A DNA stretch of 5,636 nucleotides from Oscillospiraceae bacterium. GTDB lineage: Bacteria > Bacillota > Clostridia > Oscillospirales > Oscillospiraceae. The notes beneath the pieces are model-generated. The model was not told where the DNA came from, made no database searches, and saw nothing but the letters and a program-made list of their open reading frames with translations. The stretch is from NCBI GenBank assembly GCA_016295225.1, contig JAEDLP010000110.1:1-5636 (forward strand), in the 5' to 3' direction. Below, piece after piece: positions 1 through 5,340 of this stretch. Within the stretch, counting starts at the first letter, position 1, and each line of letters starts with the position of its first letter. The translations under genes were made by a program, and so were the position numbers.

Positions 1-780
1 TACGAGGCCTTCGGCTGGGAGATCCCCACCTACATCCACTGCTCCCCCGTCATGCGGGACGCCCAGCACAAGATGTCCAAGCGCCACGGGGACCCCTCCT
101 ACGAGGATCTGAAGAACCTGGGCTACCTCACCGACGCCATCCTCAACTATGTGGCCCTGCTGGGCTGGTCCCCCCGGGGCGAGCTGGCCGAGCAGGAGTT
201 CTTCACCCTGGAGGAGCTGGTACAGGCCTTCGACATCACCGGCATCTCCAAGTCCCCCGCCATCTTCGATCTGGAGAAGCTCAAGTACTTCAACAGCACC
301 TATATCAAGAACCTCTCCCCCGAGGACTTCTACGCTGTGGCTGAGCCCTATCTCAAGGAGGGCATCCGGAACCCCGCCATCGACCTCAAGCTGGTGGCTC
401 CCCTGATCCAGACCCGTCTGGACGTCCTGACCGAGATCCCCGCCATGGTGGACTTCTTCGACGCCCTGCCCGCCTACTCCAACGATCTCTACAGCCACAA
501 GAAGATGAAGACCAACCCGGAGAACTCCCTGGAGGCCCTCCAGATGGTGGTTCCCGTCTTCGAGGCCATGACCGAGTGGACCTTCGAGTCCATTCACAGC
601 GCCCTCATCAACCTGGCCGCCGAGAAGGAGCTGAAAAACGGCCGCATCATGTGGCCCGTCCGAGTGGCTGCCTCCGGCAAGCCCACCACCCCCGGCGGCG
701 CGGTGGAGATCTGCCACATTCTGGGCAAGGAGGAAACCCTCCGCCGCATCCGGGCCGGCATCCAGCAGCTGACCCCCTGA
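1..780 (+). CDS. gltX: Glutamyl-tRNA synthetase, C-terminal part (5' end outside window)
   Basis: Class I aminoacyl-tRNA synthetase that charges tRNA-Glu with glutamate in the cytoplasm; in many Firmicutes it also makes Glu-tRNA-Gln for the GatCAB amidotransferase. The frame is open from base 1, so the ATG at 52 is internal. The visible 259 residues begin near the end of the catalytic Rossmann fold. The class I signature KMSKR is at residues 24-28 of this fragment, followed by HGD and the typical GluRS stretch GYLTDAILNYVALLGWSP (about 44-61). The rest is the helical anticodon-binding region, ending in TGA. Full-length GluRS is usually about 470-550 residues, so roughly half is missing upstream, including the HIGH motif. 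GlnRS is less likely because the sequence after KMSKR is the GluRS pattern. Codons strongly favour G/C in third position. A hairpin terminator follows 21 bases after the stop. Confidence 0.95.
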   Translation, partial: YEAFGWEIPTYIHCSPVMRDAQHKMSKRHGDPSYEDLKNLGYLTDAILNYVALLGWSPRGELAEQEFFTLEELVQAFDITGISKSPAIFDLEKLKYFNSTYIKNLSPEDFYAVAEPYLKEGIRNPAIDLKLVAPLIQTRLDVLTEIPAMVDFFDALPAYSNDLYSHKKMKTNPENSLEALQMVVPVFEAMTEWTFESIHSALINLAAEKELKNGRIMWPVRVAASGKPTTPGGAVEICHILGKEETLRRIRAGIQQLTP

Positions 781-801
781 ATTGGCACAACTGTTTTTTC
801 C

Positions 802-843
802 CGGGAAACGCCCTCAGCAACCCTTTGGGCGTTTCCCGTTTTT
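802..843 (+). terminator. Intrinsic terminator after gltX
   Basis: A perfect 12-bp inverted repeat, CGGGAAACGCCC (802-813) and GGGCGTTTCCCG (827-838), encloses a 13-nt loop and is followed by five T residues (839-843). The T run is on the right side only; the left flank gives an A run on the other strand, so it acts on plus-strand transcripts. It sits only 22 bases before the next start codon, so the HD gene downstream must use read-through or a promoter overlapping the hairpin. Confidence 0.9.
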
Positions 844-852
844 CTATCCCAA

Positions 853-858
853 AGGAGG
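853..858 (+). promoter_or_regulatory. Ribosome binding site fixing the HD gene start
   Basis: AGGAGG lies 7 nt before the ATG at 866. It decides the start: an in-frame TTG at 782 would extend the protein by 28 residues but would place the gltX terminator inside the coding region. Confidence 0.9.
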
Positions 859-865
859 AATCCCT

Positions 866-1459
866 ATGACAGACCAGCGTCTGAAACAACAGATGGACTT
901 CCTGCTGGAGGTCGACAAAGAAAAAAACATCTTCCGCCAGACCCACCTCAGCGGCGGCGGCCGGGCGGAGAACGACGCCGAACACGCCTGGCACATGGCC
1001 CTGATGATCTACCTGCTGCGGGAGTACGCCAACCAGGACTTCGATCCCCTGAAGGCCATCGTCATGGCCCTCATCCACGACGTGGTGGAGATCGACGCCG
1101 GGGACACCTACGCCTACGACGACGCCGGCCTGGCCACCCAGCAGGAGCGGGAGGCCAAGGCCGCCCGGCGGATCTTCGGCCTGCTGCCCCAGGACCAGCG
1201 GGACGAGATGCTGGCCCTCTTCCAGGAGTTCGAGGACTACGAGACCCCGGAAGCCCGGTTCGCCCACGTGCTGGACAACCTCCAGCCCCTGATGCTCAAC
1301 CATTCCAACAACGGCGGCGACTGGCGGGCCCATCAGGTAAAGAAATCCCAGATCTACCAGCGCAACGCCAAAACCGCCGCCGGCTCCCAAACCCTCTGGG
1401 CCTACATGGAGGATATGGTGGCGGAGAATGTCAAAAAGGGCAACATCCGGGACGAGTGA
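866..1459 (+). CDS. HD-domain phosphohydrolase, YfbR/HDDC2-like (putative 5'-nucleotidase)
   Basis: A 197-residue, probably soluble, metal-dependent phosphohydrolase of the HD superfamily. The metal ligands can be placed by the family pattern: His40 in NDAEHAWHM (35-44), the HD pair His71-Asp72 in ALIHDVVEIDAGD (68-80), the nearby Glu75, and the distal Asp137 in HVLDNLQP (134-141). This spacing and length match the YfbR/HDDC2 type, whose characterised members remove phosphate from deoxynucleoside 5'-monophosphates. The N-terminal NIFRQTHL segment (21-28) is also usual for bacterial members. Substrate is inferred from family only. It follows gltX on the same strand behind a strong terminator, and ends convergent to the acyl-CoA dehydrogenase gene. 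Codon use matches gltX, with no sign of transfer. There is no signal peptide or membrane segment. Confidence 0.85.
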   Translation: MTDQRLKQQMDFLLEVDKEKNIFRQTHLSGGGRAENDAEHAWHMALMIYLLREYANQDFDPLKAIVMALIHDVVEIDAGDTYAYDDAGLATQQEREAKAARRIFGLLPQDQRDEMLALFQEFEDYETPEARFAHVLDNLQPLMLNHSNNGGDWRAHQVKKSQIYQRNAKTAAGSQTLWAYMEDMVAENVKKGNIRDE

Positions 1460-1496
1460 GCCTATCTGTAGGACGGGGGCCTTCTCCCGCCCCAAT

Positions 1497-1641
1497 GCCT
1501 CCCCTGTGAGGGGAGGGGGACCGCGAAGCGGTGGAGAGGTGCTATCCTGCCGTTTGTTCGTCTCACCGGTACGACGCAATATCCCAACAGATAGCACCCC
1601 TCAGTCAGCCTTCGGCTGCCAGCTCCCCTCATAGGGGAGCC
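1497..1641. repeat. Large imperfect palindrome, MITE-like intergenic repeat
   Basis: The two halves are imperfect inverted copies around the ACCGGT at 1565-1570. Left arm 1497-1546 and right arm 1590-1641 (read in reverse complement) share the pattern CTCCCCTxTGAGGGGAG, then a GAAG-containing small stem, then GAG(A/G)GGTGCTATC. Each arm has its own hairpins: CCTCCCCT/AGGGGAGG (1498-1516) and ACCGC/GCGGT (1520-1532) on the left; CAGCC/GGCTG (1606-1618) and GCTCCCCT/AGGGGAGC (1622-1640) on the right. GGTGCTATC (1538-1546) and GATAGCACC (1590-1598) pair exactly, and the centre CGTC-ACCGGT-GACG (1559-1576) continues the symmetry. Flanking GC hairpins (1476-1493 and 1643-1654) may belong to it. 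It has no coding capacity of its own. From memory, similar repeats occur between genes in Clostridia genomes. I cannot verify copies, and I see no clear target-site duplication. Confidence 0.7.
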
Positions 1642-1668
1642 AGGGCGTTCGCCCCTCTCAAAGTCACG

Positions 1669-1704
1669 AAAAAAGAGGCCACCCGATTGGGTGACCTCTT
1701 TTTC
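1669..1704. terminator. Bidirectional terminator between convergent genes
   Basis: AAAAAGAGG (1670-1678) pairs with CCTCTTTTT (1695-1703). After one mismatch, CACCC (1680-1684) pairs with GGGTG (1689-1693) over a GATT loop. A T run follows on the plus strand (1699-1703) and a matching six-A run precedes it (1669-1674), giving T residues on the minus strand. It can therefore end both the HD gene transcript and the convergent acyl-CoA dehydrogenase transcript. Confidence 0.9.
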
Positions 1705-1723
1705 GTTACGTAATTGCTGTTGT

Positions 1724-1738
1724 CTGCGGAAACCGCAG
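1724..1738 (-). other. Small GC hairpin after the acyl-CoA dehydrogenase stop
   Basis: CTGCGG and CCGCAG form a 6-bp stem with a 3-nt loop, 12 bases beyond the minus-strand stop codon. No T run follows, so it is not a terminator alone. It lies ahead of the bidirectional terminator in the minus-strand transcript and could protect the mRNA 3' end. That role is inferred. Confidence 0.45.
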
Positions 1739-1750
1739 GTAAGAACAGAA

Positions 1751-2917
1751 TTAGTGGCCCTTGCCGGACAGGACAGCGCCGGAGATAACGATCTTCTGGA
1801 TCTGGTTGGTGCCCTCGAAGATGCAGTATGCCTTGATGTCTCTCCAGATCTTCTCAACGCAGTCTTCCTTCATGTAGCCCTTACCACCCATCAGCTGGAT
1901 AGCGTCGGTGCAGACGGACATTGCGGACTCGGTAGCGAACATCTTAGCCATAGCAGCTTCCTTGGAGAAGGGCAGGCCGTTTGCCTGCAGGTAGTTAGCG
2001 TGGGAGACCAGCAGGCGGGAAGCCTCGATCTTGGTAGCCATCTCAGCGATCATCCACTGGATGCCCTGACGCTTGGAAACGGGAGCACCGAAGGTGACAC
2101 GCTCCTTAACGAAAGCGATAGCTTCGTCCAGAGCGCGGCGAGCGATACCGACTGCCAGAGCGCCGACGCATGCACGGGACTTGTCCAGGGTCTTCATAGC
2201 GAAGCCGAAGCCCTTGCCCAGACCAGCCTCGCCACCGACCAGGTTCCAAGCGGGAACGCGGACGTTGTCGAACTTCAGGGAGCAGGTGGAGATGGTACGG
2301 AAGCCGGACTTGTCCTCATACTTGGTGACGGAGAAGCCGGGGGTGCTGGTGGGAACCATGAAAGCGGAGATGCCCTTGGTGCCAGCGGTGGGATCGGTGG
2401 AAGCGAAGACGCAGACGATGTCAGCTTCGCCGCCGTTGGTGATGAAGCACTTCTCACCGTTGATGACCCACTCGTCGCCGTCCTTGACTGCGGTGGTCTT
2501 AACGTTGGAAGCGTCGGAACCGGACTGAGGCTCGGTCAGAGCGAATGCTGCATAGCCCTTGCCTTCCAGGATGTGCTTAGCAAAGTACTGAACCTGCTCG
2601 GGGGTGCCACCGATCAGGATGGGCTTCAGAGCCAGGTTGGTGGTCTGCATGACGGAAGCGAAGTTGCCGTCATAGTAGCCCATCTCTTCGTACATAACTT
2701 CAGCAACGTCCAGGGGAACCTTGTTGCCGCCGAATTCCTTGGGGATCTCGAAGGAGTTCAGGCCCAGCTTGAATGCCTTAGCATAAGCATCGAAGGGGAT
2801 AGCCTTGGAAGGATCCACGACCTTGTCCCAATCCAGCATGATGGGCTCGATTTCCTTCTTAGCGAACTCGCCGATAATGTCGACCCACTTCTTCTGTTCT
2901 TCGTTCAGTAAACGCAT
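1751..2917 (-). CDS. Acyl-CoA dehydrogenase, short-chain (butyryl-CoA-like)
   Basis: A 388-residue FAD-dependent acyl-CoA dehydrogenase. In the family, catalysis is an alpha,beta-dehydrogenation of an acyl-CoA (or, in anaerobes, the reverse reduction of an enoyl-CoA such as crotonyl-CoA) with electrons passed through electron-transfer flavoprotein. Visible landmarks are an N-terminal helical domain (about 1-120), the first signature ALTEPQSGSD (126-135), the FAD-contacting WVINGEKCFITNG (150-162), RVTFGAPVSKRQ (273-284), and GGKGY (344-348). FEGTNQIQ (367-374) places Glu368 at the catalytic-base position used by short-chain enzymes. Length is typical for the family. The start is supported by GGAGGTA at 2925-2931, 7 nt upstream. 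No etfAB, crt or hbd gene adjoins it. Codon choice (GCT, GTT, CGT beside C-ending codons) differs from the GCC/CGG-heavy neighbours and suggests high expression. Exact substrate is unknown; butyryl/crotonyl-CoA is the likeliest guess. Confidence 0.92.
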   Translation of the reverse strand: MRLLNEEQKKWVDIIGEFAKKEIEPIMLDWDKVVDPSKAIPFDAYAKAFKLGLNSFEIPKEFGGNKVPLDVAEVMYEEMGYYDGNFASVMQTTNLALKPILIGGTPEQVQYFAKHILEGKGYAAFALTEPQSGSDASNVKTTAVKDGDEWVINGEKCFITNGGEADIVCVFASTDPTAGTKGISAFMVPTSTPGFSVTKYEDKSGFRTISTCSLKFDNVRVPAWNLVGGEAGLGKGFGFAMKTLDKSRACVGALAVGIARRALDEAIAFVKERVTFGAPVSKRQGIQWMIAEMATKIEASRLLVSHANYLQANGLPFSKEAAMAKMFATESAMSVCTDAIQLMGGKGYMKEDCVEKIWRDIKAYCIFEGTNQIQKIVISGAVLSGKGH

Positions 2918-2940
2918 GGTAATCTACCTCCATAATAAAT

Positions 2941-2956
2941 TATGTCATAAGACATA
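2941..2956 (-). other. Leader hairpin just upstream of the ribosome binding site
   Basis: TATGTC and GACATA form a 6-bp inverted repeat around a 4-nt loop, ending 9 bases before the GGAGGTA of the acyl-CoA dehydrogenase gene. It could be an operator or an mRNA hairpin affecting translation or stability. The stem is short and AT-rich, so it may be chance. Confidence 0.35.
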
Positions 2957-3037
2957 TATTCGCCTGCCGATCGTTCTATCAGACAGACTAAAACACTGCC
3001 CTCTGCCGGAAACCCGCATCGGGCAATTGTTCTCAGG

Positions 3038-3066
3038 AATATAGGGATTCGAGGGATTTTTAACAA
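3038..3066 (-). promoter_or_regulatory. Sigma-A-type promoter for the acyl-CoA dehydrogenase
   Basis: On the minus strand TTGTTA (3066-3061, -35) is followed after exactly 17 nt by TATATT (3043-3038, -10). Four of six bases match TTGACA and five of six match TATAAT. A purine start would fall near 3031-3033, giving a leader of about 115 nt. A/T tracts upstream (about 3070-3100) could act as an UP element. Confidence 0.65.
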
Positions 3067-3084
3067 AGAGAAAAACATTTTGTC

Positions 3085-3107
3085 GTGCAGTTTTAAACCT
3101 TTTGCAC
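3085..3107. repeat. Inverted repeat upstream of the -35, possible operator
   Basis: GTGCA (3085-3089) and TGCAC (3103-3107) are separated by 13 nt that contain TTTAAA. The repeat sits about 18 bp upstream of the -35 hexamer, a position suited to an activator. The arms are only 5 bp and no regulator is encoded in the window, so its role is open. Confidence 0.3.
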
Positions 3108-3146
3108 TACCAAAGTCCCACTAATCTACACATTCATGATACTTCC

Positions 3147-3162
3147 TAATTTCAACAAATTA
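3147..3162. repeat. 16-bp inverted repeat, operator-like
   Basis: TAATTT and AAATTA flank a CAAC spacer. Size and symmetry suit a dimeric winged-helix regulator site, but the repeat lies about 80 bp upstream of the -35 and within AT-rich sequence where such repeats arise easily. Confidence 0.3.
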
Positions 3163-3194
3163 AATCGGACTAATTAACTAAATTCTAATTTTTT

Positions 3195-3214
3195 GTACTA
3201 CGTTTTACTAGTAC
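3195..3214. repeat. Inverted repeat after the MATE gene
   Basis: GTACTA (3195-3200) and TAGTAC (3209-3214) pair across an 8-nt loop, 24 nt past the MATE stop codon. On the minus strand it is followed by A residues, not T, so it is not a standard intrinsic terminator for the MATE transcript. It may be a weak 3' hairpin or a protein-binding site. Confidence 0.35.
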
Positions 3215-3238
3215 ACCCCAATCTTTCCGCTCTCCGGC

Positions 3239-4624
3239 TCAGAATTTGAAATCCACGTCGGCCAGAGGCCGGATGACCCGGTGATAGATCCGGTAAATGT
3301 AGTAGGCCGTCAGAAGGCCCGCCAGAACCTCCGCCACCGGGAAGGCGAACCAAACCAGGTTCAGGCTGCCGGAGAGGGAGAAGAGCCAGGCCAGGGGGAG
3401 AACCAGCAGCAGCTGGCGGAAGACGGCGATGCTCATGCTCAGCAGACCCTTGCCCAGGGCCTGGAGAACCGAGGAGGCCACGATGGTGAAGCCGCCCACG
3501 ATAAAGCACAGGCTCATGGTGCGCAGGGCGGGCACGCCGATGGTCAGCATGTCGGGGGAGGCCCGGAAGAAGCCCAGGAGCTTGTCCGGCGCCAACTGGA
3601 AGAGGGCGATGGCCACCACCATGATGCACAGGGCCACCTGGACGGCCAGCTTCACGGTCTTCACGATGCGGTCGGGCTTCCGGGCGCCGTAGTTGTAGGC
3701 CACGATGGGGACCACGCCGTTGTTCATGCCGATGATGGGCAGGAAGGCAAAGCCCTGGAGCTTGAACCACACGCCGTAGACAGCGGCGGCGGTTTCGGAG
3801 AAGGAGACCAGGATCTGGTTCAGGCCGAAGATCAGCACCGAGGGCACCGCCTGCATGAGAATGGAGGGCAGGCCCACGCTGTAAATGCGGCTGATGACCG
3901 GCAGGTTGGGCCGCATCCCGGACAGGGTGATTCGGATCTCCGGGTTCTTTCTCCAGTTGTAGTAAATCCCCAGGCCCAGGCCCACGAACTGGCTGATGAC
4001 CGTGGCGATGGCCGCGCCGGCCACGCCCAGGGCGGGACAGCCCAGGAGACCGAAGATGAGGATGGGGTCCAGGATGATGTTCAGCACCGCGCCCACCAGC
4101 TGGATGACCATGCTGTAGACGGTCTTGCCCGTGGACTGGAGAAGCCGGGACAGGAGGACCTGCCCAAAGCCGCCGATGGACAGGACCATGATCCAGGAGA
4201 GGTAGTCGCAGCCCAGCTGAATGATCTCCGGGTCGCTGACCTGGACAGTAAAGTAGAACCGGGTCCCCACGATCCCCAGCAGGGCCACCGCCAGACTGCT
4301 GACGACCCCCAAAAAGATCGTGTTGCTGGCCACCCGGTTGGCCTGGGCGAAGTTCTTCTCCCCCAGGTTTCGGGAGAGCAGGGCGTTGATGCCCACGCCG
4401 GTGCCGGTGGCCACGGCGATCATCAGGTTCTGGACCGGGTAGGCCAGTGAGACGGCTGTCAGAGCCGCCTCACTGATCCGGGAGACAAACATGCTGTCCA
4501 CCACGTTGTACAGGGCCTGGACCAGCATGGAGATCATCATGGGGCCGGACATGGTAATGAGAAGCCTGGGGATGGGCATGGTGCCCATGATATTTTCCTT
4601 GGCCGGTTGGGGCTGGGAACTCAT
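3239..4624 (-). CDS. MATE-family multidrug/toxin efflux transporter
   Basis: A 461-residue inner-membrane antiporter of the MATE superfamily, which exports organic cations, drugs or metabolites in exchange for Na+ or H+. About 12 hydrophobic segments are visible (roughly 18-38, 55-80, 100-122, 140-160, 170-192, 200-222, 252-275, 283-310, 325-345, 362-388, 397-418, 424-448), in two six-helix halves. Family features include LYNVVDSMFVSR (38-49) with Asp43, LNIILDPILIFGL (181-193), LGVAGAAIAT (199-208) and, in the second half, NNGVVPIVAYNYGARKPDR (301-319). Length is typical and complete. The start at 4624 has GGGAGGT at 4634-4640, 9 nt upstream, inside the end of the kinase gene. The kinase stop TAA directly abuts this ATG, so translation is probably coupled. 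A Met at residue 13 is an alternative start. Substrate cannot be told from sequence. Confidence 0.92.
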   Translation of the reverse strand: MSSQPQPAKENIMGTMPIPRLLITMSGPMMISMLVQALYNVVDSMFVSRISEAALTAVSLAYPVQNLMIAVATGTGVGINALLSRNLGEKNFAQANRVASNTIFLGVVSSLAVALLGIVGTRFYFTVQVSDPEIIQLGCDYLSWIMVLSIGGFGQVLLSRLLQSTGKTVYSMVIQLVGAVLNIILDPILIFGLLGCPALGVAGAAIATVISQFVGLGLGIYYNWRKNPEIRITLSGMRPNLPVISRIYSVGLPSILMQAVPSVLIFGLNQILVSFSETAAAVYGVWFKLQGFAFLPIIGMNNGVVPIVAYNYGARKPDRIVKTVKLAVQVALCIMVVAIALFQLAPDKLLGFFRASPDMLTIGVPALRTMSLCFIVGGFTIVASSVLQALGKGLLSMSIAVFRQLLLVLPLAWLFSLSGSLNLVWFAFPVAEVLAGLLTAYYIYRIYHRVIRPLADVDFKF

Positions 4625-5224
4625 TTAACGGGCACCTCCCGGGAAAGCCTCTGCCGCCTGCTTGAGAACCGTCGCGGCAAAATCCACGCCGTAGACGCTG
4701 CTGATGGCCAGGTGATAGTGCCGGGCGTCGCCCCACTTATTCTGGGAGAAGTAGTTATAGAAGGAGGCCCGCTTCTTGTCCTTTTTCTTCACGAAGTCCA
4801 CCATGTTGCCGGCTTCCTTCTCATAGACCTTATGGGCCCGCTGGGCGCGGAACTCCACCGGGGCGTGGACGAAGACGCTCAGCAGGTCCTCCCGCTCCCG
4901 CAGGATGTAGTCGGCGCAGCGGCCCACGATGACGCAGGGGCCTTCGTCGGCCAGCTTGCGGATGATCTTGCTCTGGACCAGGAAGATCTGGTCGTTCATG
5001 GGCAGCTGCTGGGCGCCCATGTACAGGCCGTACAGGAAGCTGGTGGACTTCATCTGCTCGGTTTTCTTGATGTACTCCTCGGACAGACCGCTCTCCTTGG
5101 CGGCCATGAGAATGAGCTGCTTGTCATAGAAGGGAATGCCCAGCTCCTTGGCCACCCGCTCGCCGATGGCGCGGCCGCCGGACCCGTATTCTCTGGAAAT
5201 GGTAATGACAGGAAGCTTGTTCAT
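4625..5224 (-). CDS. Cytidylate-kinase-like family protein
   Basis: A 199-residue cytoplasmic P-loop protein of the cytidylate-kinase-like family common in Clostridia. It is likely a nucleoside-monophosphate-kinase fold that binds ATP, but its true substrate is not established and it should not be taken as the housekeeping Cmk. The N-terminus VITISREYGSGGRAIG (6-21) gives a beta strand and a glycine-rich P-loop. GPCVIVGRCADYIL (95-108) is the second conserved block. The lysine/arginine-rich VKKKDKKRASFYNYFS (145-160), followed by WGDARHYHLAISS (164-176), resembles the lid and C-terminal part of the family. I chose the ATG at 5224 because AAGGAGGAGG sits 6 nt upstream; the longer frame to 5266 adds a basic 14-residue extension without a ribosome site and crosses this one. 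The stop abuts the MATE start. The gene lies downstream of rnpB on the same strand. Confidence 0.85.
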   Translation of the reverse strand: MNKLPVITISREYGSGGRAIGERVAKELGIPFYDKQLILMAAKESGLSEEYIKKTEQMKSTSFLYGLYMGAQQLPMNDQIFLVQSKIIRKLADEGPCVIVGRCADYILREREDLLSVFVHAPVEFRAQRAHKVYEKEAGNMVDFVKKKDKKRASFYNYFSQNKWGDARHYHLAISSVYGVDFAATVLKQAAEAFPGGAR

Positions 5225-5230
5225 AGGATA

Positions 5231-5240
5231 CCTCCTCCTT
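5231..5240 (-). promoter_or_regulatory. Ribosome binding site fixing the kinase-like start
   Basis: On the minus strand AAGGAGGAGG precedes the ATG at 5224 by 6 nt. Its strength rules against the in-frame upstream ATG at 5266. Confidence 0.85.
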
Positions 5241-5275
5241 TTCAAGTAAGAAGCAAAAATCAGCATATGGAGCCT

Positions 5276-5332
5276 GTTTGGAAAGGCCCACCTAGCTTTC
5301 CGGAAAGAAAAGCTGCGTGGGCCTTTTCAAAC
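5276..5332 (-). terminator. Long hairpin, probable rnpB terminator
   Basis: Bases 5276-5291 pair with 5317-5332 through 16 positions with one G-T pair (core AAAGGCCCAC / GTGGGCCTTT). After a 2x2 internal loop, AGCTTT (5294-5299) pairs with AAAGCT (5309-5314). Read on the minus strand, the core stem runs into CCTTTCC, a short U stretch; a longer T run occurs only about 16 nt further on, at 5259-5255. It lies 9 nt beyond the rnpB 3' end, the usual position for its terminator. The modest T tract suggests incomplete termination, which would let transcription reach the kinase gene. On the plus strand it would also end in four T residues. Confidence 0.7.
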
Positions 5333-5340
5333 GTCAATAC

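Larger units (their letters stand above)
2918..3238. other. AT-rich intergenic region upstream of the acyl-CoA dehydrogenase
   Basis: There is no convincing coding sequence here. The stretch is visibly richer in A/T than its flanks, especially 3061-3207. It carries a minus-strand promoter (3038-3066), an untranslated leader of roughly 110 nt, a leader hairpin (2941-2956) and three inverted repeats upstream of the promoter. It also contains the 3' flank of the MATE gene, for which I see no canonical terminator. Confidence 0.75.

Noticed and set aside
52..54. ATG at 52 as the start of gltX
   Set aside because: The frame is open to base 1 and those upstream codons encode normal GluRS sequence leading to KMSKR, so this Met is internal.
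782..865. Upstream in-frame TTG start extending the HD protein
   Set aside because: The extension would contain the gltX terminator hairpin, lacks a ribosome site, and the family begins near the ATG at 866, which has AGGAGG 7 nt before it.
1461..1660. CRISPR array or structured regulatory RNA class
   Set aside because: The repeats are inverted and unevenly sized, not regular direct repeats with spacers, and match no riboswitch I know.
1691..2911. Long plus-strand open frame of 406 codons opposite the acyl-CoA dehydrogenase
   Set aside because: It is an antisense shadow of a well-recognised enzyme; its translation is low-complexity and matches no family I know.
3055..3066. TTGTTAAAAAT at the -35 as a Rex (redox regulator) operator
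   Set aside because: Rex sites are two inverted halves (TTGTTAA-N4-TTAACAA); only one half-like sequence is present and no second arm follows.
3195..3214. GTACTA...TAGTAC as a FapR fatty-acid regulator site
   Set aside because: The FapR consensus has the halves in the opposite order (TAGTAC then GTACTA), so the resemblance is superficial.
3281..4450. Long plus-strand open frame of 389 codons opposite the MATE gene
   Set aside because: Its product is dominated by Gly, Gln, His, Asp and Ala from the complement of GC-rich membrane-protein codons, a typical shadow.
5225..5266. Longer start for the kinase-like protein at 5266
   Set aside because: It would place the strong AAGGAGGAGG inside the coding region and adds a 14-residue extension before the conserved beta strand.
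5296..5307. Palindrome CTTTCCGGAAAG as a separate operator
   Set aside because: It lies at the tip of the long rnpB terminator hairpin and is explained by that structure.
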